A stretch of 44,508 nt of DNA from positions 1 through 44,508 of the forward strand of contig NZ_JALPKN010000001.1 of NCBI RefSeq assembly GCF_023630195.1. The letters run 5' to 3'. Positions 1 to 9,768 of this stretch are shown here, in pieces. Origin of the DNA: Actinotalea sp. C106. GTDB lineage: Bacteria > Actinomycetota > Actinomycetes > Actinomycetales > Cellulomonadaceae. A program made the position numbers and the translations under genes. Below the pieces are notes generated by a model, which did no database searches, was not told the origin of the DNA, and saw nothing but the letters and a program-made list of their open reading frames with translations. How positions within the stretch are numbered: position 1 is the stretch's first letter; every line of letters starts with the position of its first letter.

Positions 1-176
1 CGTCCGGTCCCGCCGACCACGATCGGGTCGGGGCCGCCCTGGCGGCGGGGGGCCGCAGGCCGGGTACGGCTGCTCGGCGCGAAGGTGGGAGGGGTCTGCT
101 GAGGGGCGGGCCCCTGGTCCTCGCCGGAGCCCCGGGTGCTGCGTCGGTGAGGGCGGGGACGCTCGTCGTCGCTCAT
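1..176 (-). CDS. N-terminus of a cut-off protein, probably a second LCP-family protein
   Basis: An ATG at 176-174 opens a frame that runs off the left edge, giving 58 residues that start MSDDERPRPHRRSTRG. The visible part is charged and rich in Pro, Arg and Gln, as in the cytoplasmic tail in front of the single membrane helix of actinobacterial LytR-CpsA-Psr proteins; no domain is reached. It lies 5 nt downstream of the stop of the LCP gene on the same strand, with no clear ribosome-binding site, so translation is probably coupled. Tandem LCP genes are common in actinobacterial wall loci. Identity as an LCP protein is inference from position and tail composition only. Confidence 0.6.
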   Translation of the reverse strand, partial: MSDDERPRPHRRSTRGSGEDQGPAPQQTPPTFAPSSRTRPAAPRRQGGPDPIVVGGTG

Positions 177-181
177 GGGGC

Positions 182-1423
182 TCAGCCGCAGACCGTCTCG
201 AGGTCCGCCGCGTTGAAGGAGTCGCGATCCTCGAGGTCGGTGGTGTCCTCCGGCTCGCCGGCCTCCTCGGGGGGCGAGGTGGTTCCGCCGGAACCCTGGT
301 CCTCGGTCGTGTCCGGGGCCTCGGGCTCCTCGTCCTGCAGGGGCCGGTCCTCGGCGATGCGGGCCCACACGTCGGCGGCCTCGGGGGTCCACACCACGCG
401 GTTGGGGTCCGAGGGCGCGGCGCCGAAGGGGATCGTCATGAAGGTGATGATGCCACTCGGGACGTTCCGGAGGCTGAACGCCAGGCCGCTGAGGTCCGGG
501 ATCGAGGAGATCCCGTCGCTCACGGTCAACGAGCGGGTCACGGCGTTGAGGAAGCGGACGAGCTCAGGCACGTCGGTCAGCAGGTTCTTGGACAGCACGC
601 TGTTGGCCGTGGCGGCGATGAGGCGCTGCTGCCGGGTGATCCGGCCGGTGTCCGAGCCGTCCAGGCCCTCGCCCGTGCGGGCGCGGGCGTAGTTCAGGGC
701 TGTGCTCCCGTCGAGGGTCTGCTGGCCGGCCTCGAGCACCAGGTTGTTCGCCTTGGGGGAGTCGATCGGCTCAGGGAGGCAGATCGGGATGCCGCCGAGG
801 GCGTCGACCATGTCGATGAACCCGGCCATGTCGACCACGACGAACTCGTCGATCCGCACCCCGGTGTTCTGCTCGACCGTGCGGATGGTGCACGCGGCGG
901 CATCGGTGGTCTCCCCGGACTGGCTGCCGATGGTGAAGGCCGAGTTGAACATCGCGTTGGACTGCGCGTAGGAGGTCGAGCCGTCCGAGCGCGTGCACGA
1001 GGGGATCTCGACGAGGGAGTCGCGGGGGATCGAGACCATCTCGACGCGCTGCCGGTCAGCCGAGACATGGACGACGATCGTGGTGTCGGAGTGCTGACCG
1101 GCCTCCCCGTCCCCCTCCATCTCCTCGATGCCGTCACGGGTGTCGGTGCCCATGACGAGGATGTTCAGCGCCGTCCCCTGGTTGGGGTCGTTGGGGTCCG
1201 GGGCCGCAGCCGCCTCGGGGCGGTCCTCACCGAGGAGGTCGTCCACGTCCGCGGAGTCGATGTTGCCCTGCAGCCGCAGGTACGCCGTCGCGGCGCCCGT
1301 CCCGGCGAAGGACAGGACGCCCACCAGTGCCAGGGCGACGACGAAGCGCACCGGGTGGCGGCGCGCGCTACGGGCGTGGCGCACGGCGCGGGGGCGCCCT
1401 GAGGAGGCGTGGCGGGGGGTCAC
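182..1423 (-). CDS. LytR-CpsA-Psr (LCP) family polymer-peptidoglycan ligase
   Basis: LCP proteins move lipid-linked wall polymers onto peptidoglycan outside the membrane. The 413-residue protein has a basic cytoplasmic tail, one membrane helix at about 26-48, then an extracellular LCP domain from about 88: NILVMGTDTR, HSDTTIVVHV near 111, SIPRDSLV near 131 and, later, LNYARARTGEG followed by the GRITRQQRL block. The Arg and Asp residues in these blocks bind the pyrophosphate lipid in known LCP structures. The C-terminal tail is acidic and Pro/Glu/Thr rich. The GTG start is supported by a -10 box (TATGCT) 8 nt upstream, implying a leaderless message. Its neighbours (rmlB, ABC exporter) fit a role in attaching the polysaccharide made by this locus. 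Confidence 0.93.
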   Translation of the reverse strand: MTPRHASSGRPRAVRHARSARRHPVRFVVALALVGVLSFAGTGAATAYLRLQGNIDSADVDDLLGEDRPEAAAAPDPNDPNQGTALNILVMGTDTRDGIEEMEGDGEAGQHSDTTIVVHVSADRQRVEMVSIPRDSLVEIPSCTRSDGSTSYAQSNAMFNSAFTIGSQSGETTDAAACTIRTVEQNTGVRIDEFVVVDMAGFIDMVDALGGIPICLPEPIDSPKANNLVLEAGQQTLDGSTALNYARARTGEGLDGSDTGRITRQQRLIAATANSVLSKNLLTDVPELVRFLNAVTRSLTVSDGISSIPDLSGLAFSLRNVPSGIITFMTIPFGAAPSDPNRVVWTPEAADVWARIAEDRPLQDEEPEAPDTTEDQGSGGTTSPPEEAGEPEDTTDLEDRDSFNAADLETVCG

Positions 1424-1431
1424 AGGGACCG

Positions 1432-1437
1432 AGCATA
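1432..1437 (-). promoter_or_regulatory. -10 box of the LCP gene, leaderless type
   Basis: TATGCT on the minus strand lies 8 nt before the GTG at 1423, so transcription should begin at or next to the start codon. No clear -35 box is seen. Confidence 0.5.
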
Positions 1438-1555
1438 GGGCGGCACCTGGCGCTGTTGGGTGGACCTCACCCGGTTGCGTCGTGGAGGAGTCGTGGAGGA
1501 TCTCGCAGGTCGGGGCGGCGAGCGACGGCGCTCGTCACCCCGGCCGGCGGCAGCC

Positions 1556-2680
<1,125 letters not shown>

Positions 2681-2732
2681 TCACGCGGTGCTGAGATGCT
2701 TGACCGCAGGTCACCGGGGACTGACACTCCCC

Positions 2733-2738
2733 TAGATT
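2733..2738 (+). promoter_or_regulatory. -10 box of the amidase gene
   Basis: TAGATT lies 22 nt before the GTG at 2761. No well-placed -35 is seen; TTGACC at 2700-2705 is too far away (27-nt spacer). Confidence 0.4.
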
Positions 2739-2760
2739 CCTCTCGAGCCTGGGATGTGCC

Positions 2761-4947
2761 GTGCTTCTTCGCTTCGCCCTCTCCTTCGTCCTTTCCCTCA
2801 CTGTAGGTGTGGGTGTCCCTGCTGCGCCTGCCCCGACGACGCCGGACGCCGTCACCGACACCGCCGGGACCGCCCTGACGCCGACGAGCGAGGGCGCCGC
2901 GGTCGCAGGGGACACCGTGATCGAGGAGGACCTGGCCGTCGAGGAGGGGACGGGCGGACTGGCGCCGGCCGAGGGCTCGGTCGAGCTCGAGGAGCTCTCC
3001 GTCGTGGTGGCCTCCGAGGAGGAGTTGGCACAGCTCGCCGAGGAGGAGGTCACCGAGGCGCCCGCGGCCGAGGATCCACTGACCACCTCGGGCGAGGACA
3101 CGGCGACCGAAGAGCCCGCGACCGAGGAGCAGTCGGCCGACCTGACGGACGAGAGGGCGACCGAGGAGGAAGGCAGCGGAGACGGGGACCTGGCGCCGGA
3201 GCGCGAGCCTTCCCGGGCCCTCGCGCCCTCGTCCGTCGCGGGGGGCGAGGACGCCGACGTGCTCGTCGCGACGCCGAGCGAGCTCGACGACCGCGTCACG
3301 AGCGAGGTCGTCGAGACCGAGGAGTTCCAGACCCTGGGCCTGACCTGGTCAGGAGGTGCGGACATCGATGGCCTTGACGTGCAGGTCCGCACGAGGTCCG
3401 AGGGGGAGTGGGGGACCTGGATCGCCCTCGAGACGGCTGATGACTCGCCGGACGAGGGAACTCCTGACGCCGAGCAGGCCCTGAGGGCCGGCACCGACCC
3501 CGTCTGGGTGGGGGATGCTGATGCCGTCCAGCTCTCCGTCGCCGCGCAGGACGCCGCCGGCCCCGAGGGGCTGACCCTCGCACTGGTCTCCTCGGAGGAG
3601 GAGCCGCTCGACGCGACGACCGGGGACGTCGCCACGTCCGCCTCTCCGGCGGACGCCGTTGTCTCCAACGCCTTCTACTCCGGCGGCGTGCTCGCCGCGG
3701 CGCCTGCCGCACCGAGGATCGTGCAACGCTCGACCTGGGGAGCGCCTGCCCAGACCTGCCGGCCCGCGGTCGCCTCCTCGTTGGTCGGTGCGGTCTTGCA
3801 CCACACGGCCGGTAGCAATGCCTACTCGACGCAGGCGCAGGCCATGCAGCAGATCCGCAACGACGCGGCCTACCACATCAACGGCCGCGGCTGGTGCGAC
3901 ATCGGCTACAACTACATCGTCGACAAGTGGGGCAACATCTACGAGGGCCGCGCCCGCAGCGGCAGCCAGCCCGTGATCGGCGTCCACGCCGGCGGGTTCA
4001 ACACCGGGACCGTGGGCGTGTCGATGCTTGGGACCTACGGCTCTCGCCCGTCCGCTGCGACGGAGCGATCGGTCGCGCAGGTGATCGGGTGGCGCCTCGG
4101 CGCCTACGGTGTCAATCCTGCGACGTCGATGAGCTACCGGACTGGCGCGGGCCAGAACTCTCGATACACCAACCAGACGGTCTCGCTCCCTCGCGTCTTC
4201 GGGCACGGGACCGTCTCGTACACGGCCTGCCCCGGTGCTGGCGGCTACGCAGCGCTGCCCAGCATCCGCTCGATGGCCGCCACCTATGCGTCGACCTACT
4301 CCTACGCGACGCGCCTGCCGGCGTCCGAGTCGATCGTCAAGGCGCTCTACAGGGACCTTCTCGGGCGAGGCGTCGACCCGAAGGGGTTGTCGACGTGGTC
4401 CTCGCGGTTGGCGCGCAGCAACGACCAGCCCGAGCTCGTCAGCGTCTTGACGCGAAGCGACGAGTACATCAACATCCGCGTCCGCCAGGCCTACGTCGAG
4501 GTTCTCGGGCGCGAGCCGGACGCCCGCGGAGCTGCTGACTGGCTCCGGCGCATCCGCGCTGAACCGGCGCGCGTGGACGAGGTGCAGCGGCAGTTCTTCG
4601 ACACGACCGAGTTCATGACGAGGTCAGGGGGGACGACGAGGGGGTACGTGGCGAACATGTACCAGTCCATCCTCGGTCGTCGGGCCGCGGCCTCCGAGGT
4701 CTCGATGTGGACGGCGCGGATCGACGAGCGCGGCCGCTCGTGGGTCGTCGACCAGATCTGGTTCTCGCAGGAGGCGGCTCGCAACCGCGCGGGGAGCTAT
4801 TACCAGGTGTTCCTGAAGCGATCCCCGGACGGCGCCGGTCGTGCGATGTGGGGGCGTGTCCTCCTCGGCAAGGGCGAGGGGGCGGTGCGGACCGGGATCG
4901 CCGGGAGCAACGAGTACCGCAACCGCGCGATCGCTCGCTACCCCTGA
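2761..4947 (+). CDS. Secreted PGRP-type N-acetylmuramoyl-L-alanine amidase with C-terminal DUF4214 repeats
   Basis: Probable zinc amidase cutting the MurNAc-L-Ala bond of peptidoglycan outside the cell. The 728-residue protein has a signal peptide (about 1-24), then a long acidic Thr/Glu/Asp-rich region to about 200 and a less ordered stretch, then a PGRP/Amidase_2 domain at about 317-515. Likely zinc ligands are His347 or His348 (VLHHTAG), His482 and Cys490 (GHGTVSYTACPG); the 8-residue His-Cys spacing matches T7 lysozyme. Residues 522-728 hold four DUF4214 units of about 50 residues (pattern LLGRGVDPKG...W...SDEY). The same module ends the proteins at 9900 and 26439. It begins with GTG in a poor ribosome-binding context. 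Amidase activity is inferred from the intact ligands. Confidence 0.93.
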   Translation: MLLRFALSFVLSLTVGVGVPAAPAPTTPDAVTDTAGTALTPTSEGAAVAGDTVIEEDLAVEEGTGGLAPAEGSVELEELSVVVASEEELAQLAEEEVTEAPAAEDPLTTSGEDTATEEPATEEQSADLTDERATEEEGSGDGDLAPEREPSRALAPSSVAGGEDADVLVATPSELDDRVTSEVVETEEFQTLGLTWSGGADIDGLDVQVRTRSEGEWGTWIALETADDSPDEGTPDAEQALRAGTDPVWVGDADAVQLSVAAQDAAGPEGLTLALVSSEEEPLDATTGDVATSASPADAVVSNAFYSGGVLAAAPAAPRIVQRSTWGAPAQTCRPAVASSLVGAVLHHTAGSNAYSTQAQAMQQIRNDAAYHINGRGWCDIGYNYIVDKWGNIYEGRARSGSQPVIGVHAGGFNTGTVGVSMLGTYGSRPSAATERSVAQVIGWRLGAYGVNPATSMSYRTGAGQNSRYTNQTVSLPRVFGHGTVSYTACPGAGGYAALPSIRSMAATYASTYSYATRLPASESIVKALYRDLLGRGVDPKGLSTWSSRLARSNDQPELVSVLTRSDEYINIRVRQAYVEVLGREPDARGAADWLRRIRAEPARVDEVQRQFFDTTEFMTRSGGTTRGYVANMYQSILGRRAAASEVSMWTARIDERGRSWVVDQIWFSQEAARNRAGSYYQVFLKRSPDGAGRAMWGRVLLGKGEGAVRTGIAGSNEYRNRAIARYP

Positions 4948-4979
4948 CCTGTGTCGTGCCCACCGTGAGGTGAGGTCGA

Positions 4980-4997
4980 GACACGGACCGTCGTGTC
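4980..4997. terminator. Weak hairpin between convergent genes
   Basis: GACACG and CGTGTC pair across a 6-nt loop just after the amidase stop, with no T-run. It could end transcription of the amidase gene, but the stem is short. Confidence 0.3.
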
Positions 4998-5093
4998 CCC
5001 GACGACGAGGATCCGCCGTCCTGGCCGCGATCATCACCCGGCTGCGCACACCATGAGAAGGCACCCGAAGACGGCTCCCTGGCGCTGAGTGGA

Positions 5094-5456
5094 TCAGGAG
5101 AGTCCGTCGGCGCCGATGTGCCGGTGCGTCTGAAGGGCGCTGGCGCGCGAGACACCTAGTCGCGCGTGGAACTCACGATCATCGACCGCGCCCGGGCCGT
5201 GAAGGACCTCGTTCAACGCGTTGGCGACCGCGAGCCGATCGTCAGCGCTGAGGATGTACTGGTCCCGTGCGAGCCACTCTTCGGGAGGGCCGATCCAGGG
5301 GTCAGGCGGGACGCGATAGCGGCCAGCCTGCAGACACTCCGCGCACGCCCACGCGTCCTCGATGGACAGGCCCAGCCACCGAGACCTCGTCCGGGAGTGG
5401 TCCGTCAGCGGGCCGTAGCACCAGTCGCAGTAGTCCTGGACGTCCTCGCTCGTCAT
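5094..5456 (-). CDS. Small protein with two CxxC pairs, possible zinc ribbon
   Basis: I do not recognise a family. The 120-residue soluble protein begins MTSEDVQDYCDWCYGPLTDH and has a second pair in ACAECLQAG about 32 residues later; two CxxC knuckles at this spacing suggest one bound zinc. The C-terminal half (from about WIGPPEEW on) is mixed helical, includes EFHARLGVSRASA, which resembles a short helix-turn-helix-like stretch, and lacks membrane segments. The ATG at 5456 is supported by a -10 box (TACCGT) 6 nt upstream, suggesting a leaderless message. It lies 59 nt behind the membrane protein at 5516 on the same strand. A regulatory or protein-binding role is only a guess. Confidence 0.7.
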   Translation of the reverse strand: MTSEDVQDYCDWCYGPLTDHSRTRSRWLGLSIEDAWACAECLQAGRYRVPPDPWIGPPEEWLARDQYILSADDRLAVANALNEVLHGPGAVDDREFHARLGVSRASALQTHRHIGADGLS

Positions 5457-5462
5457 AGCGGC

Positions 5463-5468
5463 ACGGTA
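5463..5468 (-). promoter_or_regulatory. -10 box of the Cys-pair protein gene, leaderless type
   Basis: TACCGT on the minus strand ends 6 nt before the ATG at 5456. It supports that start over the longer open frame. Confidence 0.45.
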
Positions 5469-5515
5469 CTCCGGCGACCGATGAGCATCGCGACCTCGGG
5501 AGAAAAGCCCTAGTT

Positions 5516-7600
5516 CTATCCCACGTCCACCGGGATGACGCTTCCGTCCTCCTGAATCGTGCCGACCCACACCTGCGAGACACCGAGCACGGCCTCTCGC
5601 GGCAGGTGGGACAGCGCGTAGGTCCAGTTGGACGTGCCGTGCGTCGCCAGCGAGCTGATCGGCTCGCCATCCGGCCCCCGCAGAGCGTCCTCGTCGAAGG
5701 CCACCACGTCGAGGTCAGTGCCTCCCCAGCTCTGCCGGATGAGGGCCAGGTCCTCCTGGTTGGGGAGCCGACGAAGTTCCACCACCTCGACATCGCAGGC
5801 GCTGCGCAATGACTCGAGGTACGGGGGGCCGCCAGCACGGATGAGCAGCGCCCGGTCACCTTGGATCCCTGCGCAGACCGCCTGGAGCTGGCCCCAACGA
5901 CCTCCCTGCTCGGGCACGGTGTAGAGGTCGCCCCACGTGGTCAGGGGGTGCGCCGCGACGGCGACGGCGAGGGTCCCCGCGAGGGCCCGGGTCCAGATTC
6001 GCCGGGCGGCCCAGAGCGCGGCGAGCGCGATCGTGGCCATGATCAGGAAGCCGGGGATCGTGAGGGGCAAGAAGCGGCGCATCGCCCAGATGTGATCGGG
6101 GGTGATGCTGACACGCCACAGGTAGAGGGCCGAGGGGGCGGCGACGACGGCGAGGAGCACGAGGTAGCGGCCGTCGCGACGGGCGAAGGCCCGGTAAGCG
6201 ACCAGGGCGAGGCCCGCGAAGGCCAGCACGACCATCGGCCACCCGAAGTACCAGGACTGCCACGTGACGGAGTTCTGGTCGTAGCTCGCCGTCGGGTTCG
6301 GCTCGAGGCCCTCCCGCGCCTGCAGGCCCTGCACCAGCATCGAGTAGGGCGAGCCCTCCACGATGTTGTTCCCGGTGAACCACAACGGGCGGCTCGTCAG
6401 GACCGCGGCGACCACGACGACGAGCAGGGCTGCCCCGATCCCGAGCGTCCTGCGGTGCCGGAGGGCTGCACGACGCACCGGTGTCCAGACGGGAGGGAGT
6501 GCGAGCGCCATGCCGACGACGACGGTGGCCATGAGCGCGGCGGTCAGCATGCTGAAGCGCGGACCGAGGTCCGCCAGGTAGCCGGGGCTGTGGAGCCTGA
6601 GGTCGAGGTAGCCCAGCCCGACCAGAGCGAGGGCGGTCAGCGTCACCAGGACCAGGTTGCGCTGCATCGCCCGTCGTGGCCGCGGGGCGACCGGTGCTGC
6701 GGCCGCGAGAGCCATGCCGGCGATCAGGCCGATCACCACGGCACTTCCGTCGATGCGCACCAGGGCGATCGCGCCGATCATGCCTGCCGCGATCACATGG
6801 CGCCACCAGGTGCGTGTCGAGAAGGCAGACCACGACATCATGAGGCCGCCGAAGGCGAAGGCGACCGTCACCGGCTCGGTGTAGGCCGCACGGGAGAAGA
6901 CCCCCATGGGCATCGATGCGCCGAGGGCTGCCATGGGCAGGAGGGCCCAGAGCGGCCCGACGATCCGGCGGCTGAGGGCGTAGACCGCGAGCAGCCCCAG
7001 GGAGCCGAGCAGGAGGTTCCCCGCGAGCACGGCGGTCTCCCCCCCGACCCACCCGCCGAGGGCGAGCAAGCCAGGGAGCAGCTTGGCGCCCTGGGCGTGG
7101 AGGACGCCGTCGGCCGGGAAGTAGGCGCCGGTCCAGGCATACAGCTCGGGCATGACGGGCTGGAGGGCGTCCTGCACCTCCAAGGCTGAACCCATGGGGA
7201 TGCCGGGGTGCGAGTGGTTGCTGAGCCAGATGCCCTCGAGCGTCAGGAAGCCCGGGTCCCGTGTGACGGTCACGTAGCGCGAGGTGTAGGGGAGGTGCGC
7301 AGCGATCCACCCGAGGGTGAGGACCAGGGCGACGCCCGCCCCGAGCAGGCCTGCGCGGTCGGCCTGGAGGGGGGCGGGCATCAGGCGCCACGTCGCAGCG
7401 ACGGCCACGAGCAGGAGCGGAGCGACGAGCCACGGGGTGAAGACACCCGGCAGGACGGTGACCGTGACCACCAGACTGGTCCAGAAGAGCAGCATGATGA
7501 GCCGGTCGGGCGTGCTCATCAGGCCTCGGCCGAGCATCCCTCGACCGGGGCCCGTCACCTCGGTGGTTCTCGGCGCGTCACCGGACCCCGGCGTCGTCAT
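5516..7600 (-). CDS. Large polytopic membrane protein, probable GT-C type glycosyltransferase
   Basis: A 694-residue protein with about 11-13 hydrophobic segments and a soluble C-terminal domain of about 140 residues. Segments include ATVVVGMALALPPVW and ALLVVVVAAVLTSRP; the first large outer loop holds RDPGFLTLEGIW and NHSHPGIP. This layout is typical of GT-C enzymes, which use polyprenyl-phosphate sugars on the outer membrane face; the exact family is not clear to me. The ATG at 7600 overlaps the stop of the ABC ATPase gene (ATGA), so it is the third gene of the exporter operon. The open frame continues upstream through the ATPase gene, but that is a shadow. A role in modifying the exported polymer is inference from context. 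Confidence 0.85.
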   Translation of the reverse strand: MTTPGSGDAPRTTEVTGPGRGMLGRGLMSTPDRLIMLLFWTSLVVTVTVLPGVFTPWLVAPLLLVAVAATWRLMPAPLQADRAGLLGAGVALVLTLGWIAAHLPYTSRYVTVTRDPGFLTLEGIWLSNHSHPGIPMGSALEVQDALQPVMPELYAWTGAYFPADGVLHAQGAKLLPGLLALGGWVGGETAVLAGNLLLGSLGLLAVYALSRRIVGPLWALLPMAALGASMPMGVFSRAAYTEPVTVAFAFGGLMMSWSAFSTRTWWRHVIAAGMIGAIALVRIDGSAVVIGLIAGMALAAAAPVAPRPRRAMQRNLVLVTLTALALVGLGYLDLRLHSPGYLADLGPRFSMLTAALMATVVVGMALALPPVWTPVRRAALRHRRTLGIGAALLVVVVAAVLTSRPLWFTGNNIVEGSPYSMLVQGLQAREGLEPNPTASYDQNSVTWQSWYFGWPMVVLAFAGLALVAYRAFARRDGRYLVLLAVVAAPSALYLWRVSITPDHIWAMRRFLPLTIPGFLIMATIALAALWAARRIWTRALAGTLAVAVAAHPLTTWGDLYTVPEQGGRWGQLQAVCAGIQGDRALLIRAGGPPYLESLRSACDVEVVELRRLPNQEDLALIRQSWGGTDLDVVAFDEDALRGPDGEPISSLATHGTSNWTYALSHLPREAVLGVSQVWVGTIQEDGSVIPVDVG

Positions 7601-8808
7601 GTGGGTGAGCCCGCGAACTCCGCCTGGGTCCAGACGAAGCCGACGCTCCCGCCTCCGGTCGTGACGGTGAACTGCGCTCCCTCGATGAGGCGATGCAGCT
7701 CTGCGCCGGAGTCGGCGGCGATCGCACCGTGCACGGTGTACGCACCTTCTCCCAGCTGCAGCCCGGGGAGGCGGAACTCGACCTCCTTCCGGCCCGACAA
7801 GCTGTCGAGCCGTCGGCCGAGGAGCTTGGTGTTGGTGCCGAAGACGTTCTGACCGAGCGGGGTGTCGATGCCGACGCCGATGATCGGCTGATCGACGCGT
7901 TCGTCGGCCTGGAGGGTCAGGCCGATCCTCAGGTCCTGACCGGGAGAGATCTCCGAGACCGGCGTGCCGTCCTCGCCCATGAGCCTGATCGCCTCGACGC
8001 GCGCCTTGGAGGTGGGGAGGCTCCCGGCCTCCTGCCCGGCCTCCTGCTCGCGTGCGATCTCCTCCTGGCGCGTGTGCTCGAACTCGCCACGCAGCGTACG
8101 GAGGGCTTCGCGGGGCTCGCCGTCGGCGATGATCGCGCCGTGCTCGAGCACGACGGCGCGATCGCACAGCTCGGCCACCTGGTCGAGCGAGTGCGTGACC
8201 AGGACGATCGTTCGACCTTCGTGCTGGAAGCCGCGGATACGGTCCATGCACTTGCGCTGGAACGGCTCGTCGCCGACCGCGAGGACCTCGTCCACGAGCA
8301 GGATGTCCGGGTCGACGTGCACGGCCACGGCGAAGGCGAGCCGGACGTACATGCCCGACGAGTAGAACTTGACCTGGGTGTCGATGAATCTCTCGATCCC
8401 GGAGAAGTCCACGATCGCGTCGAAGTGCTTGTCCGTCTGCGCGCGGCTCAGGCCCAGGATCGACGCGTTGAGGTACACGTTCTCCCGGCCGGTGAGGTCG
8501 GGGTGGAACCCGGCGCCGAGCTCGAGGAGGGCCGCGAGACGGCCCCGGAGATGCACGGTCCCGGACGTCGGCTGCAGGATGCCGCCGATCATCTTGAGCA
8601 GCGTGCTCTTCCCCGACCCGTTGGCGCCGATCAGGCCGATCGTCGATCCCGAGGTGATGTCGAGGTCGATGTCGCGCAGGGCCCAGAAGTCGTCCTTGTG
8701 CAGGTTGGATCGACCGAAGTTGACCAGGCGCTCCTTGAGCGACTTCTCCTTGCGGATGATGAAGCGCTTGGAGACCTTCTCGATCTTGACGACGGTGGTC
8801 GCGCTCAT
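7597..8808 (-). CDS. Polysaccharide ABC transporter ATPase, Wzt-like with C-terminal recognition domain
   Basis: Energises export of a lipid-linked polysaccharide through the permease encoded just upstream. Of 403 residues, about 1-245 form the ATPase: Walker A GANGSGKST at 61-69, signature YSSGM at 149-153, Walker B ILLVDE at 169-174 and switch His206. After a Gln/Glu-rich linker, residues 270-403 form a beta-rich domain like the Wzt C-terminal domain that binds the chain end in O-antigen exporters (for example ISPGQDLRIGL and GEGAYTVHGAI). Short teichoic-acid ATPases lack this domain. The ATG at 8808 shares one base with the permease stop (TGATG), with AGGAG 6 nt upstream. Confidence 0.95.
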   Translation of the reverse strand: MSATTVVKIEKVSKRFIIRKEKSLKERLVNFGRSNLHKDDFWALRDIDLDITSGSTIGLIGANGSGKSTLLKMIGGILQPTSGTVHLRGRLAALLELGAGFHPDLTGRENVYLNASILGLSRAQTDKHFDAIVDFSGIERFIDTQVKFYSSGMYVRLAFAVAVHVDPDILLVDEVLAVGDEPFQRKCMDRIRGFQHEGRTIVLVTHSLDQVAELCDRAVVLEHGAIIADGEPREALRTLRGEFEHTRQEEIAREQEAGQEAGSLPTSKARVEAIRLMGEDGTPVSEISPGQDLRIGLTLQADERVDQPIIGVGIDTPLGQNVFGTNTKLLGRRLDSLSGRKEVEFRLPGLQLGEGAYTVHGAIAADSGAELHRLIEGAQFTVTTGGGSVGFVWTQAEFAGSPT

Positions 8809-9710
8809 CACAGCTCCTGGGCGAAGTTGGCCTGCAGGCGCGCGAACACTCGTTGGCACAGCCACAGGAGGAGGATGCCGACGAGCAGCGCGACCCCGAG
8901 CCGCTCGGCGAGGTGGTCGGGCTTGAGCTCACCGTCCCCCGAGACCCAGAAGGTCTCCTGGAAACCGAGGATCACCAGCGTCATCGGGTTGGCCAGGTAG
9001 AGCTCCTGGAGCCAGCGGCCGATCTCGCCCGAGGCGAGTGCCCACGAGTACACGATGGGGGAGGCCCAGAAGAAGATCATGAGCAGGATCTCGACGAGGT
9101 ACTGCACGTCACGCAGGTACACGTTGACCGCTGAGAGGAGGAAGGCGGCGGCGGTCGCGAGGACGAGCAGCACGGCCAGGGAGAGCGGCAGGTACAGCCA
9201 ACGGCTGCCGGTCGGGAAGGCGCCGACGGCGACGGTCGCGGCGACCAGCACGCCCAGCTGGATGGTGAAGTTGAAGAGGGCCGAGCCCACCACGCTGAGC
9301 GGGAAGACCTCACGTGGGAGGTAGACCTTCTTGATGAGTCCGGCGTTCACGACGATCGAGGCGGTGCCGCTGGCGATGATTTCGGAGTAGAGGGTCCAGG
9401 CCGTGAGCCCTGCGTAGATGAAGACCGCGAAGTCGGGGATCTCGCGGGCGGCACCGAGGAACCGACCGATCGCCACGTAGTAGATCAGCAGCAGGGCGAG
9501 GGGCTTGAGCAGGCTCCAGAGGAACCCGAGGGTGCTGTCCTTGTACTTGGCCTTGAGCTCGCGTCGCGTCAGCATCCCGAGCAGCTCTCGCTGGGCGTGG
9601 ATGTCCCGGATCGACTGCAGCGTCCCGACGACGAAGCCCGGTCGAGGCCCCGCGATGCGGAGGGGCTCTGAGGCGAGCGCCGAGCTCCGCGCACTCCGAT
9701 GATCGTTCAT
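8808..9710 (-). CDS. Polysaccharide ABC transporter permease, Wzm/TagG-like
   Basis: Membrane channel subunit for export of the lipid-linked polymer, working with the ATPase that follows. The 300-residue protein has a cytoplasmic start with the family block LTRRELKAKYKDSTLGFLWS, then six membrane segments (for example LALLLIYYVAIG and LLMIFFWASPIVYSW). The ATG at 9710 is preferred: GGGAG lies just upstream and the protein then has normal family length. The frame stays open for 2 kb upstream, antisense to the SpoIID gene, without meaning. It is the first gene of a permease-ATPase-GT-C operon joined by 1- and 4-nt overlaps. Confidence 0.95.
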   Translation of the reverse strand: MNDHRSARSSALASEPLRIAGPRPGFVVGTLQSIRDIHAQRELLGMLTRRELKAKYKDSTLGFLWSLLKPLALLLIYYVAIGRFLGAAREIPDFAVFIYAGLTAWTLYSEIIASGTASIVVNAGLIKKVYLPREVFPLSVVGSALFNFTIQLGVLVAATVAVGAFPTGSRWLYLPLSLAVLLVLATAAAFLLSAVNVYLRDVQYLVEILLMIFFWASPIVYSWALASGEIGRWLQELYLANPMTLVILGFQETFWVSGDGELKPDHLAERLGVALLVGILLLWLCQRVFARLQANFAQEL

Positions 9711-9762
9711 GTGCTCCCTGTCGACGGACGCTGGGGCGTGCTGGCGCCCGGGCCAGCGAGTC

Positions 9763-9768
9763 ACCTTA
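9763..9768 (-). promoter_or_regulatory. Possible -10 box of the exporter operon
   Basis: TAAGGT on the minus strand lies 52 nt before the ATG at 9710. TACCTT at 9767-9772 overlaps it on the plus strand and could serve the SpoIID gene. No clear -35 boxes. Confidence 0.35.

Noticed and set aside
2700-2705. TTGACC as -35 box of the amidase promoter
   Set aside because: The spacer to the TAGATT -10 box would be 27 nt, too long for a sigma-70-type promoter.
7601-8932. Open frame joining the GT-C-like gene to a long upstream extension
   Set aside because: It runs through the ABC ATPase gene in another frame, gives Arg/Pro-rich sequence without similarity, and the ATGA overlap at 7597-7600 marks the real start.
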